Shown piece by piece: positions 1 through 9,744 of a DNA stretch of 64,000 nucleotides; the first letter of the stretch is position 1, and each line of letters opens with the position of its first letter. The DNA is from Ruminococcus sp. AF46-10NS (GTDB taxonomy: Bacteria; Bacillota; Clostridia; Lachnospirales; Lachnospiraceae). The notes below the pieces were generated by a model. It did no database searches. It was not told where the DNA came from and was given only the letters and a program-made list of their open reading frames with translations. The stretch spans positions 62,001 through 126,000 of the forward strand of contig NZ_QRNF01000001.1 in assembly GCF_003474435.1 (NCBI RefSeq), in the 5' to 3' direction. Position numbers and translations under genes: made by a program.

Positions 1-425
<425 letters not shown>

Positions 426-461
426 GTATTGCGGTAAAATGCAGATAATGAGGTGATAAGT

Positions 462-1469
462 ATGGCAGCGACCATGAAAGATATCGCCAGGCGGACGGGA
501 CTTGGGCTTGCAACGATTTCTTCCTATTTTAATGGGGGAAACGTAAGAGAAAAAAACAGAGTAAAGATCGAGGAAGCCATCGAGGAGCTGCACTACGAGG
601 TAAATGAGGTGGCCAGAGGACTTAAGACCAATGCCACCAAGACCATCGGCGTGGTGATCCCGGAGCTTAACAATACCTTTTGTGCGGAGATCATCACAGA
701 GATGGAGGATGTCCTGAGAAGTCATGGATATGCGACCATTGTCTGTGACTGCCGTACAGATAAGAAACTGGAGCGGGACGCAGTGGAATTCTTAAGCCGG
801 AAACGTGTGGATGGCATCATCAACATGCCGGTGGACACAGAAGGCAATCACCTGAAAAAATTTCAGAAAACCGGGAAACCGATCGTGCTCATTGACCGTA
901 AGATCCAGGAGATTTCCTGTGACAGTGTTCTTGTGGACAATGAGAAGGCGGCAGAAGATGCCATGAGAGTTTTTTTTCAGGCAGGACACCGCAAAATCGG
1001 GATCATCGGCGGTCCGGAGGAGATATCCACAGCGCAGGAACGTCTCCAGGGATACAGAAGCGCATATGAAAAAGAGAATCTTCCGGTACAGGAATCCCTG
1101 ATCTATCACGGTGACTATACCATTCAAGGCGGCGTGAAGGGGCTGGAGAAACTTGTGGCGGATAATCCGGATATGACAGCTGTATTTGTCACCAACTATG
1201 AGATGACCATGGGGGCGGTGATCGGTGTCAATGAGCTGGCACTTAAAATTCCGGAGCAGCTTTCCATGATCGGGTTCGATAACCTGCAGTTTGCAAGGGC
1301 ATGTAATCCCAAGCTGACTATCGTTGCTCAGCCTACACCAGGTATTGCAAGAGAGGTAGCCGGCATTATGCTGAAACGACTGGAAGAGGGCGATGCTGGA
1401 AATACGGAGCGGATTGCGGAGAAGCTTGACGCAGAGATTATTATGGGGAAATCTGTGCGTGCTATATAA
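462..1469 (+). CDS. LacI-family transcriptional regulator
   Basis: A 335-residue sugar-responsive repressor. The N-terminus (MAATMKDIARRTGLG) is a typical LacI helix-turn-helix, followed by a hinge helix near residue 50 and a periplasmic-binding-protein-like effector domain beginning around TIGVVIPELNN. The start at 462 is chosen because AGGTGAT lies 4-5 bases upstream; a GTG at 453 in the same frame would overlap that ribosome site. It sits between an aldolase gene and the FGGY kinase gene, 18 bases from the latter, so it probably controls this operon in response to its sugar or a phosphorylated intermediate. The effector and operator are unknown. Confidence 0.93.
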   Translation: MAATMKDIARRTGLGLATISSYFNGGNVREKNRVKIEEAIEELHYEVNEVARGLKTNATKTIGVVIPELNNTFCAEIITEMEDVLRSHGYATIVCDCRTDKKLERDAVEFLSRKRVDGIINMPVDTEGNHLKKFQKTGKPIVLIDRKIQEISCDSVLVDNEKAAEDAMRVFFQAGHRKIGIIGGPEEISTAQERLQGYRSAYEKENLPVQESLIYHGDYTIQGGVKGLEKLVADNPDMTAVFVTNYEMTMGAVIGVNELALKIPEQLSMIGFDNLQFARACNPKLTIVAQPTPGIAREVAGIMLKRLEEGDAGNTERIAEKLDAEIIMGKSVRAI

Positions 1470-1487
1470 GGAGAAGGAGAAATCACA

Positions 1488-3008
1488 ATGAAACCATATT
1501 TACTTGGTATTGATATTGGTACCAGTGCCTGTAAGGTTGCGATCTTTGAGAAATCCGGAAACGTAGTGGCAGCAGTCAACGGTGACTATCCGGTATACTA
1601 TCCGAAGGAAGGCTGGGCTGAACAGAATCCGGAGGAATGGTGGAGTGCAGTCTGCAGTGCAGTAAAAAAAGCTATCCGGAAAGCAGGTATTGTACCGGAT
1701 GAGATCGCAGGCATCGGTATTGACGGACAGAGCTGGTCAGCGATTGCCATGGATAAAGATGGTAATGTTCTGACCAACACACCGATCTGGATGGATACAA
1801 GAGCACAGTCCATCTGTGACAGGCTGAATGAGGAGATCGGAGCAGATAAGATTTTTGAAGTATCCGGCAACTCGTTGCAGCCGTCTTATACAACAGCGAA
1901 GATCCTCTGGTATAAAGAAAATATGCCGGAGGTTTATGAAAAGATAGACAAGATTCTGCAGTCCAACAGCTTTATTGCATATAAGCTGACGGGTGTTATG
2001 AGTCAGGATGTTTCACAGGGATACGGTCTGCACTGCTTTGATATGCGAAGAGCTGTATGGGATGAGGCTATGTGCAGAAGGCTTGGAATTCCCTTGGAAT
2101 TTCTTCCTGAGATCTGCGACTGCGACCATATAGTAGGCACTGTCACCGAGAAGGCAGCAGAGGAAGCAGGACTTGCAGCAGGAATACCGGTTGTTGCAGG
2201 CGGTCTGGATGCAGCATGCGGAACGCTGGGGGCTGGAGTTATCCATCCTGGTGAGACACAGGAGCAGGGCGGACAGGCTGGCGGAATGAGCATATGCATG
2301 GATGAATACAAGGCAGATCCAAGACTGATCCTAGGATATCATGTTGTTCCGGGACAGTGGCTCCTTCAGGGCGGCACAACCGGCGGCGGTGGTGTGATGC
2401 GCTGGTTTGAGCGTGAGTTTGCAGATTATGAGCGCATGATGTCAGGCGAGGGAAAAGGTTCTTCCCTGAATCAGCTTAATGAGATTGCAGAAAAGATCGC
2501 TCCAGGCAGTGACGGTGTTGTATTCCTTCCATATATGTCCGGTGAGCGTTCACCGATCTGGAATCCAAATGCAAAAGGCGTTTTCTACGGACTGGATTTT
2601 GCAAAGACCAAGGGTCATATGGTACGCGCCTGCATGGAAGGTGTGGCCCTTTCCCTGAAGCATAATCTTGAGGTTGCAAAAGAAGCAGGGGCAGATGTTG
2701 AAATACTCCGGGCAATGGGAGGGTCAGCCAATTCTCTCCTCTGGACACAGATCAAATCCGACATCACCGGAAAACCGATCGTAGTACCGTCATCTGACAC
2801 AGCTACAACACTTGGTGCAGCGATTCTGGCGGGCATTGGTGTTGGAATGTATAAAGATTATGATGAGGCTATCAGCCTTACTGTAAAAGAAACAAGAAGA
2901 CATGAACCGAACCCTGAAAACAGGGCTGTTTATGATAAAACCTATAAAACCTATTTAAATCTCTATAAATCTCTTGAACCTATGATGAGAAATGAGGAGG
3001 AAAAATAA
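1488..3008 (+). CDS. FGGY-family carbohydrate kinase (xylulokinase-like)
   Basis: A 506-residue cytoplasmic sugar kinase of the FGGY family (xylulokinase, gluconate, fuculose and rhamnulose kinases). The N-terminal phosphate loop is DIGTSACKVAIFE, and the catalytic aspartate region is AGGLDAACGTLGAG near residue 240. Overall similarity and length fit XylB best. However, the usual xylulokinase substrate motif GQMHG is replaced by GQSWSAIAMD near residue 80, so xylulose may not be the substrate. It is followed after 2 bases by a polyol dehydrogenase gene, and a PfkB kinase gene comes next. This suggests that it phosphorylates the ketose made by that dehydrogenase. AAGGAGAAGGAG precedes the ATG. 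Confidence 0.85.
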   Translation: MKPYLLGIDIGTSACKVAIFEKSGNVVAAVNGDYPVYYPKEGWAEQNPEEWWSAVCSAVKKAIRKAGIVPDEIAGIGIDGQSWSAIAMDKDGNVLTNTPIWMDTRAQSICDRLNEEIGADKIFEVSGNSLQPSYTTAKILWYKENMPEVYEKIDKILQSNSFIAYKLTGVMSQDVSQGYGLHCFDMRRAVWDEAMCRRLGIPLEFLPEICDCDHIVGTVTEKAAEEAGLAAGIPVVAGGLDAACGTLGAGVIHPGETQEQGGQAGGMSICMDEYKADPRLILGYHVVPGQWLLQGGTTGGGGVMRWFEREFADYERMMSGEGKGSSLNQLNEIAEKIAPGSDGVVFLPYMSGERSPIWNPNAKGVFYGLDFAKTKGHMVRACMEGVALSLKHNLEVAKEAGADVEILRAMGGSANSLLWTQIKSDITGKPIVVPSSDTATTLGAAILAGIGVGMYKDYDEAISLTVKETRRHEPNPENRAVYDKTYKTYLNLYKSLEPMMRNEEEK

Positions 3009-3010
3009 TC

Positions 3011-4063
3011 ATGAAAGCAGCAGTAGTAGTAGCAAATGAAGATGTTCAGTATCAGGAAGTGGAGGAACCAGAGGTAACTCCTGGCCATGTCAAGATTAAA
3101 GTAAGATACTCCGGAATCTGCGGATCAGATATCCCGCGTGTATTAAACCATGGCGTACATTTTTATCCGATCGTACTTGGCCATGAGTTCTCCGGTGATG
3201 TTGTGGAAGTCGGAGAAGGTGTTACAAAGGTAAAAGTCGGAGACCGTGTATCCGGTGCACCGCTTCTTCCATGTATGAAATGTGATGACTGCCAGAAAGG
3301 TAATTACTCCCTCTGCAAACATTACAGCTTCATCGGTTCCAGAGAGCAGGGAGCGAATGCAGATTATGTAGTAGTTCCGGAGAAAAATGCTGTACCATTT
3401 GCAGACAATGTTCCGTATGAGCAGGGCGCAATGTTTGAGCCTGCAACAGTAGCTATCCACGGTGTATTCCAGAATGATTATCACGGTGGCGAGTATGTGG
3501 CGATCCTTGGCGGTGGAACAGTTGGTATGTTCACCATGCAGTGGACAAAGATCTTCGGCTCCAAGAAAGTCGTAGTTTTTGATATCAGCGATGAGAGACT
3601 TGCCCTTGCAAAACGTCTCGGTGCAGATGAAGTGATCAACACAAAAGAAGAAGGATATATGGAAAAAGCCATGGCCATCACAGGTGGCAAGGGCTACGGC
3701 TTCGTATTCGAGACAGCCGGACAGGTTCCGACCATGCACATGGCGTTCGAGCTTGCAGCAAACAAAGCACATGTATGCTTCATCGGTACTCCTCATGAGA
3801 ACCTTACTTTCACACCGAAGCAGTGGGAAAATATGAACCGTAAGGAGTTCAAGCTTACCGGTTCCTGGATGTCCTACAGTGCACCATATCCGGGCCGTGA
3901 GTGGGATCTGACAGCACATTATTTTGCAACAGGTCAGTTGAAATTTGACCCGGGCTTCATCTATAAGAAAATTCCGATGAGCCAGGCTCAGGAGGCTTTC
4001 CAGCTGTTCAAGACACCGGGCCTTGTAAAAGGAAAGATCCTTCTTTCCAATGAGGAAGACTGA
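3011..4063 (+). CDS. Zinc-dependent polyol dehydrogenase, GatD/sorbitol-dehydrogenase type
   Basis: A 350-residue medium-chain dehydrogenase that would oxidise a sugar alcohol or sugar-alcohol phosphate to the ketose with NAD. Catalytic zinc ligands are visible in SGICGSD and LGHEFSGDVVE. The structural zinc loop has four cysteines in CMKCDDCQKGNYSLC. The nucleotide site is GGGTVGM, with an acidic residue in VVFDISDE that favours NAD over NADP. The closest family name is galactitol-1-phosphate 5-dehydrogenase/L-iditol dehydrogenase. There is no PTS transporter here, so a free alditol is as likely a substrate as a phosphorylated one. It begins 2 bases after the kinase stop and is translationally linked to the PfkB gene that follows. 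Confidence 0.87.
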   Translation: MKAAVVVANEDVQYQEVEEPEVTPGHVKIKVRYSGICGSDIPRVLNHGVHFYPIVLGHEFSGDVVEVGEGVTKVKVGDRVSGAPLLPCMKCDDCQKGNYSLCKHYSFIGSREQGANADYVVVPEKNAVPFADNVPYEQGAMFEPATVAIHGVFQNDYHGGEYVAILGGGTVGMFTMQWTKIFGSKKVVVFDISDERLALAKRLGADEVINTKEEGYMEKAMAITGGKGYGFVFETAGQVPTMHMAFELAANKAHVCFIGTPHENLTFTPKQWENMNRKEFKLTGSWMSYSAPYPGREWDLTAHYFATGQLKFDPGFIYKKIPMSQAQEAFQLFKTPGLVKGKILLSNEED

Positions 4064-4064
4064 T

Positions 4065-4994
4065 ATGATCCTGACAGTAACCTTAAACGCTGCCATTGAC
4101 AAGCGTTATGTAGTGGATGATTTTAAAGTGGGCGAAGTAAACCGTGTGCGTGAATGTACCTATGTTCCCGGCGGAAAGGGACTGAATGTTTCCAAGCCGG
4201 CGTCTATTTACGGTGCTGAAGTGGTTGCCACAGGGTTTGTGGGCGGCCACGCAGGAAACTATATTGAAGATGCCCTGAAACCTTTTGGTATCAGGAGTGC
4301 TTTTTACCATGTTGATGCAGAGAGCCGTTCCTGTATCAATATCTGGGATGAAGTGAATCACGTACAGACAGAATTTCTGGAGCCGGGATTTACTCTTACA
4401 GAGACAGATTTTGAGGGATTTGAGAAAAAATTCCGCGATCTTGTAAAAGACGCCTCCGTTGTGGCAATGTCCGGAAGCGTACCGAAGGGGCTTGACGGAA
4501 CTGCATATCAGCGTCTTGTGAAGATTGTTAAAGATGCAGGAAAGTCGGTGATTCTGGATACCAGCGGCAAACTTTTGGAAGAAGGAATCAAAGCTGCTCC
4601 GACACTGATCAAGCCGAATATTGATGAGATCCGTATGCTCACAGGCAAGCACTGCGACGATATCAATGATATCATAGATGCTGCAAAAGCCATCCACGCA
4701 GGCGGTGTGGAGATCGTAGCGGTTTCTCTTGGTGCAGACGGTTCCCTGGCAGTTGGTGATGAAGGAATTTTCCGTGCTGTTGTCCCGAAAATCGATGCAG
4801 TGAATACTGTAGGATGTGGCGATTCCATGATTGCAGGCTTTGCACTGGGATTAAGCGAAGGACTTTCCCTGAAGGAGACCTTGCGCAGAGCCAGCGCAAT
4901 CTCAGCAGCTGCAGCCATGCGCGAGGAGACAGGCTTCTTTGTAATGGAAGATATGGAAGCACTTCTTCCGAAGATTGAGATCAAGCGTTTATAA
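4065..4994 (+). CDS. PfkB-family sugar-phosphate kinase (1-phosphofructokinase / tagatose-6-phosphate kinase type)
   Basis: A 309-residue ribokinase-fold enzyme of the hexose-phosphate kinase branch (FruK/LacC/PfkB). It starts MILTVTLNAAIDKRY, has the substrate loop VPGGKGLNVSKPAS, and ends with the catalytic signature NTVGCGDSMIAGFALGL, whose aspartate is the base. Members phosphorylate fructose-1-phosphate or tagatose-6-phosphate to the 1,6-bisphosphate. The start at 4065 is one base past the previous stop. An upstream ATG at 4050 lies inside the dehydrogenase gene and would swallow the GAGGAAG ribosome site. Together with the aldolase at the window start, it would turn a ketohexose phosphate into two trioses. 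Confidence 0.88.
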   Translation: MILTVTLNAAIDKRYVVDDFKVGEVNRVRECTYVPGGKGLNVSKPASIYGAEVVATGFVGGHAGNYIEDALKPFGIRSAFYHVDAESRSCINIWDEVNHVQTEFLEPGFTLTETDFEGFEKKFRDLVKDASVVAMSGSVPKGLDGTAYQRLVKIVKDAGKSVILDTSGKLLEEGIKAAPTLIKPNIDEIRMLTGKHCDDINDIIDAAKAIHAGGVEIVAVSLGADGSLAVGDEGIFRAVVPKIDAVNTVGCGDSMIAGFALGLSEGLSLKETLRRASAISAAAAMREETGFFVMEDMEALLPKIEIKRL

Positions 4995-5040
4995 GATCAG
5001 CTTATAATAAGAAAATTTTTCATAAAAAGGAGATGTAAAA

Positions 5041-6042
5041 ATGGCAGAAGTTATCAATCCGGCAATCGTGCCGAAAGTGACACTTCCATCCGGCGAGCAG
5101 GTTCCATGTGTCGGAATGGGAACATTTGGTTCTGACCGTGTGTCCGCAGAGGATGTATCCGCAGCTGTTGCAGGCGCGATCCGCAGCGGCTACCGTATGT
5201 TTGACTGTGCTGCATGCTACGGAAACGAGCATGAAATTGGCCAGGTGTTCAAAGATGCTTTTGACGAAGGTGTTGTAGAGCGTAAAGATCTCTTCATCAT
5301 GACAAAGGTATGGAACGACATGCACAGAAGAGTAGAGGAAGCATGTGACAAGAGTATCAGGGATCTTCAGTGTGATTATGTAGATATGTACTATATCCAC
5401 TGGCCATTTCCGAACTATCATGCACCGGGATGTGATGTAGACTCCAGAAATCCTGATTCCAAGCCGTTCAGTGTTGAGGAGTTTATGGACACTTACCGTC
5501 AGTGCGAGGCACTGGTAGAAAAAGGAAAGATCCGTTATATCGGTATTTCCAATATGACCATTCCGAAGCTTGAGGCTGTTCTTCCTCTGATGAAGATCAA
5601 ACCTGCAACCTGTGAGCTTGAGCTTCATGTATGCTTCCAGCAGCAGGAGCTTTACGATTATCTGGTAGCTCACAACATTCAGCCTGTAGGCTATATGCCG
5701 ATCGGTTCCCCGCGCAGACCTGAGAGAGATATCTGTCCTGAAGATGTTGCTGATCTGGAAGTACCGGAGATGCAGGCAATCGCAAAAGCACACGGTGTTC
5801 ATCCGGCTCTGATCGCTCTGAAATGGGCTCATCAGAGAGGCGAGATCTCCATCCCATTTTCTGTTCACAACTATGCAAGTAACCTGAAATGTGTGACAGA
5901 GGATCCGCTTACAGAAGAAGAGATGGCAACCATTGCTACTCTGGAAAAAGGCAACCGTCTTGTAAAAGGCCAGGTATTTCTGTGGCATGGTGCAAATGAC
6001 TGGCATGACCTCTGGGATGAAGATGGCGTGATCGTAAAATAA
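5041..6042 (+). CDS. Aldo/keto reductase
   Basis: A 333-residue NAD(P)H-dependent aldo/keto reductase with a TIM-barrel fold. The catalytic tetrad is visible: Asp and Tyr in FDCAACYGNE, Lys in IMTKVW and His in YYIHWPFP. The cofactor end is IPFSVHN. The family reduces aldoses to alditols or small aldehydes to alcohols. It is the last gene of the operon, 46 bases after the PfkB gene with a clear AAAAGGAGATG ribosome site, and is closed by a strong terminator. The pairing with a polyol dehydrogenase gene raises the possibility of an aldose-to-alditol-to-ketose route. The substrate is not shown by the sequence. Confidence 0.9.
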   Translation: MAEVINPAIVPKVTLPSGEQVPCVGMGTFGSDRVSAEDVSAAVAGAIRSGYRMFDCAACYGNEHEIGQVFKDAFDEGVVERKDLFIMTKVWNDMHRRVEEACDKSIRDLQCDYVDMYYIHWPFPNYHAPGCDVDSRNPDSKPFSVEEFMDTYRQCEALVEKGKIRYIGISNMTIPKLEAVLPLMKIKPATCELELHVCFQQQELYDYLVAHNIQPVGYMPIGSPRRPERDICPEDVADLEVPEMQAIAKAHGVHPALIALKWAHQRGEISIPFSVHNYASNLKCVTEDPLTEEEMATIATLEKGNRLVKGQVFLWHGANDWHDLWDEDGVIVK

Positions 6043-6070
6043 TAAAATTCTGTGAGGGATATCACAGTAC

Positions 6071-6110
6071 AAAGGCCCCATGTTCGATATATTGAACATG
6101 GGGCTTTTGT
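6071..6110 (+). terminator. Rho-independent terminator of the first sugar operon
   Basis: A perfect 15-base-pair stem (AAAGGCCCCATGTTC paired with its complement) around an 8-base loop, ending in a T-rich tract, 28 bases after the aldo/keto reductase stop. It separates this operon from the two-component genes. Confidence 0.9.
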
Positions 6111-6175
6111 TACTGTTCGCTCTGTGACCAGCAACGAGCTTTTTTTCACCGTGTAAAATGGACTAAGAAACTCTG

Positions 6176-6206
6176 TTGTAAATTATCACCAAACATGTTA
6201 CCATGT
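6176..6206 (+). promoter_or_regulatory. Possible promoter with overlapping palindrome, before the yesN-type gene
   Basis: TTGTAA and TACCAT are separated by 17 bases. The palindrome ACATG-TTAC-CATGT (6193-6206) overlaps the -10 element. The rest of the roughly 300-base gap 6043-6343 holds only the terminator at 6071 and an A/T-rich leader. The match to consensus is modest, so this is a candidate only. Confidence 0.3.
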
Positions 6207-6343
6207 AGGAGGTATAAACAGTTATTGTTCACATAGAAAGCAGTGATTTTTAACAAAATAATGGCAGAAATGGTGAGAGGAGACTGCCGGGGGGATGTAT
6301 AAAAAGAGCAGCAGAAACTGATCAGAGGGGGATGACAGAGATT

Positions 6344-7960
6344 ATGTATCGTATTTTACTGGTAGATGATGAAATACTTGTTCGCGATGCGATCCGGGAG
6401 AACATTGACTGGAAAGCAATGGACTGTGAGCTGGTAGGAGACTGTGATAACGGGAAAGCAGCAGCGGAATTTGTACAGACACATCCGGTGGATATCGTGC
6501 TTACGGATATCCTTATGCCATATATGGATGGTATGGAACTGAGCCGTTTTCTCCATGACAATTACCCGGATATTGTGATCGTGATCTTCAGCGGATTCGG
6601 AGAATTTGAGTATGCGAAGAAGGCAATCCAGTACGATGTAAGTGAATATATGCTGAAGCCGGTGACAGCAATGGAACTCAGAAATGTCATCGAAAAAATG
6701 AAAGAGAAGGTGGACCAGCGAAGAAAAGAAAAAGAAAAACTGGAACGTCTGACACAGACTTCCGAGAATTATCAGAAAAACGCCATTGTGATCCGTTCCA
6801 GAGCGCTGCAGGGCTTTGTGGATAATATCAAGACACGGCAGGAAAGCCTGGAAGAGCTTGCAGCATTGGGAATCGACCTTGAGGCAGCCTGCTATCGTGT
6901 GGCTGTTTTTGAACTGGATCTGTATTCGGACGGCAGTCAGCTTTCGGCAGAGAAACGCCAGGAGAGTGCACTGATGTCTTTTGTTCTTTTTAATATCAGT
7001 GATGAGATCATCAGCGAAGAAAAAGCAGGAGTGGCATATCAGGCCGGAAATAACAAGGTCGGTGCTCTTTTCATGGGAAACCGGACCAGAGAATTTGACC
7101 AGAAGATCATGGAGATCTGCAGGACGATCCAGGATAAGCTGAAGGAGCTGATGTCACTGGATATTTCTATCGGTGTGGGATGCTGGGCCAGAACCCAGCA
7201 GGAGCTCCAGTTATCCCATGAGCTTGCGGAGAAAGCTATTGAATACCGTTATCTTCTTGGCGGAAACCTTCTTATCAGTATGGAAGAACGTCCGGAGGAG
7301 AATAGTCTTTCCATCAAAAACCATGTGGAGAAGCTGGTAGCTGCTCTGAAAGCAGGAAAAAAGGAGAACTCAGAGCATATCCTGGAACAGATTTCTTCTG
7401 AAATCAAGGAAGCGCGTGTGGATAAGAGCCGTGCCTGCGTATATCTTCAGCAGATCATCCGCGCGGCAGATGAGACATGTGAGGATGTGGTTCCGGACAG
7501 CAGGCTTTTTTCAAAAAGAGATGCACTTCTGCAGCAGGTTACAGAGCAGAATTCTTTTGACAGTGCCTTTGCACTGGTAAGGAATCATGTTGGAGAAATT
7601 TTCCGGAAACTCTCCGATGCAAACAGCTCCAGCGGACAGCGGCAGGCCAGACTTGCCCTGGATTACATACAGAAGAATTATATGGATCCGGATTTAAGCC
7701 TGAACAGCATCTGTTCTTATCTGAATATCAGCACCAGCTATTTCAGTACGATCTTTAAGGAGCTTACAGGAGAGACTTTTACAGAGGTTCTGATCCGTAC
7801 CCGTATGGAGAAGGCGAAGGAGCTTCTGGAGAATACAACTATGAAGAATTATGAAATTGCCGAGAAAGTCGGATTTGCAGACCCCCATTATTTTGGAATC
7901 TCCTTCAAAAAAATGACCGGCTGCACACCAACAGAATATGCAAGGGAGAAACGTAAATGA
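6344..7960 (+). CDS. YesN-type response regulator with AraC output domain
   Basis: About 538 residues. An N-terminal receiver domain (MYRILLVDDE, phospho-acceptor Asp in VLTDILMPYMDG near residue 53, Lys in YMLKPVT) is followed by a long linker and a C-terminal AraC/XylS double helix-turn-helix (LSLNSICSYLNISTSYF to VGFADPHYFGISFKK). Once phosphorylated by the kinase encoded next, it should activate a nearby promoter, most simply that of the sugar importer at 10906. The start at 6344 is preferred because this family begins M-Y-R/K-hydrophobic-VDDE. An ATG at 6332 in the same frame sits almost on the GAGGGGG ribosome site. Its stop overlaps the kinase start by 4 bases. Confidence 0.93.
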   Translation: MYRILLVDDEILVRDAIRENIDWKAMDCELVGDCDNGKAAAEFVQTHPVDIVLTDILMPYMDGMELSRFLHDNYPDIVIVIFSGFGEFEYAKKAIQYDVSEYMLKPVTAMELRNVIEKMKEKVDQRRKEKEKLERLTQTSENYQKNAIVIRSRALQGFVDNIKTRQESLEELAALGIDLEAACYRVAVFELDLYSDGSQLSAEKRQESALMSFVLFNISDEIISEEKAGVAYQAGNNKVGALFMGNRTREFDQKIMEICRTIQDKLKELMSLDISIGVGCWARTQQELQLSHELAEKAIEYRYLLGGNLLISMEERPEENSLSIKNHVEKLVAALKAGKKENSEHILEQISSEIKEARVDKSRACVYLQQIIRAADETCEDVVPDSRLFSKRDALLQQVTEQNSFDSAFALVRNHVGEIFRKLSDANSSSGQRQARLALDYIQKNYMDPDLSLNSICSYLNISTSYFSTIFKELTGETFTEVLIRTRMEKAKELLENTTMKNYEIAEKVGFADPHYFGISFKKMTGCTPTEYAREKRK

Positions 7961-9744
7961 GAGATATCCGGTTTGCGGCAAAGATCATAGGAAAATTCAA
8001 GAGCATCCAGAGCGCGATCTTTGCGGTAGTGACGGTGCTGCTTTTAAGTGCGGTGCTGGTCATAACAGGTGTTTCCATGAGGTATACCCGCAATTCAATT
8101 TTTGAAAATTCATCTGTTTACACACAGAATATCGTGCAACAGATGAATCAGAATATTGATTCCTATATTGATTATATGGAAAATATAGCCTATATGATCT
8201 CCAGTAACGAGGATGTACAGCAATATCTTTTTGGTGAAAATGTGGACGATGGAACAAGAGAGCGTCTGATCAATCAGTTCAAGACTATTCTGGACGGACG
8301 AAGTGATATTCGAAATCTTGGAATCATTGGAAGTAATGGACGGAAGCTGATCAACGACGGCAAACAGTCTGTGAATCCGGATCTGAAGCTTTCCACCCAG
8401 GAGTGGTATCTGGAAGCTTTACAGAAGCCGGAAGGCCCGCTTCTTACATCTTCTCATGTACAGCACATCATCAGCGGAGAGCGTCCGTGGGTGATCACTT
8501 TAAGCAGGGGAATCCGTAATTTTTCCAACAATGGTGAAAAAGAGGGAGTCTTTTTTATTGACCTGAATTACAGTGCCATCAGTGAACTCTGTGATCAGAA
8601 TACCATTGGAAAAAAAGGATACGCATTCATTTTGGATGAAAGCGGGAATATTGTTTACCATCCTCAGCAGCAGCAGCTTTATAATGAACTGCAGACCGAA
8701 AATATCGACCTGATCGTGAATTCAAAAGAAGATACGGTGCGTACCGGAAAAGGAAACAGAGGAAAGCTGTATTCCATTTCCAGATCTAATAAAACAGGAT
8801 GGACTGTTGTGGGCTGCATGAGCGTCAGTGAGCTCCTGCGCAAAAGTAATCAGGCACAGAGCATTTATGTGCTTATTTCCGCACTTCTGATGATCGTGGC
8901 GCTGCTTTTTTCCAGCTTTCTGGCTAAGAGTCTTACTTATCCCCTTCAGCGTCTCAGGGATTCCATGTCCAGGGTACAGGAGGGGCAGTTTGACGGAGCG
9001 GATGTGGAGATTGATTCGGAGAATGAGATCGGAAGTCTGACGAAATCTTTTAATGTGATGACACATCGGATACAGGATCTGATGGAACAGAATGTGAAGG
9101 AACAGGAAGCAAAGAGAAAAAGTGAGCTGAAGGCTCTTCAGTCTCAGATTAATCCGCATTTTCTTTACAATACTCTGGATTCGATCATCTGGATGGCAGA
9201 AGGCAGAAAATACGAGGAGGTTGTCCTGATGACAGCATCTCTGGCACGTCTTTTGCGGCAGAGTATCAGCAATGAGGATGAAGTGGTTCCTCTTGCAAGG
9301 GAAGTGGAGTATGCAAAGGGGTATCTTACGATCCAGAAGATGCGTTACAAGGACAAGCTGGAATTTGAGATCAATGTAGAACCTTCTATATTAAATATCC
9401 CGCTGATTAAGCTGGTTCTCCAGCCGATCATTGAAAATGCCATCTATCATGGCCTGAAATATAAAGAGAGCAAGGGGCTTTTGCAGGTAAAAGGGTTTAT
9501 GAAGGATGGAAATGCAGTTCTTCAGGTTATCGACAACGGAGTAGGTATGGATGAGGAAACACTGGCACATATTTATGATAAGCATAAGGTGAATTATCAT
9601 TCCAATGGCGTGGGGGTTTATAATGTACAGAAACGTCTGCAGCTTTATTATGGAGAAAGTTACGGGATCACCTATGAAAGTGAAAAAGGTGTCGGAACAA
9701 CTGCCACGATCACTATTCCGGGAATGCAGGAGGAATCAATATGA
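7957..9744 (+). CDS. YesM-type membrane sensor histidine kinase
   Basis: A 595-residue kinase of the His_kinase/HATPase family that partners YesN regulators. One transmembrane helix lies near residues 20-45. An extracellular sensor domain of about 260 residues follows, then a second helix near 310-330, a HAMP linker (LTYPLQRLRDSM), the phospho-His motif QSQINPHFLYNTLDSI and an ATP-binding domain (PIIENAIYHGLK; DNGVGMDEE). It overlaps the regulator stop as ATGA and is itself overlapped by 4 bases by the next gene, a membrane-anchored sugar-binding protein. That arrangement suggests the sensor is controlled through the binding protein. Confidence 0.94.
   Translation: MRDIRFAAKIIGKFKSIQSAIFAVVTVLLLSAVLVITGVSMRYTRNSIFENSSVYTQNIVQQMNQNIDSYIDYMENIAYMISSNEDVQQYLFGENVDDGTRERLINQFKTILDGRSDIRNLGIIGSNGRKLINDGKQSVNPDLKLSTQEWYLEALQKPEGPLLTSSHVQHIISGERPWVITLSRGIRNFSNNGEKEGVFFIDLNYSAISELCDQNTIGKKGYAFILDESGNIVYHPQQQQLYNELQTENIDLIVNSKEDTVRTGKGNRGKLYSISRSNKTGWTVVGCMSVSELLRKSNQAQSIYVLISALLMIVALLFSSFLAKSLTYPLQRLRDSMSRVQEGQFDGADVEIDSENEIGSLTKSFNVMTHRIQDLMEQNVKEQEAKRKSELKALQSQINPHFLYNTLDSIIWMAEGRKYEEVVLMTASLARLLRQSISNEDEVVPLAREVEYAKGYLTIQKMRYKDKLEFEINVEPSILNIPLIKLVLQPIIENAIYHGLKYKESKGLLQVKGFMKDGNAVLQVIDNGVGMDEETLAHIYDKHKVNYHSNGVGVYNVQKRLQLYYGESYGITYESEKGVGTTATITIPGMQEESI

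Noticed and set aside
5020..6099. A 359-residue open frame antisense to the aldo/keto reductase gene
   Set aside because: The sense strand carries the full catalytic tetrad. The antisense frame runs through the terminator and lacks a start site.
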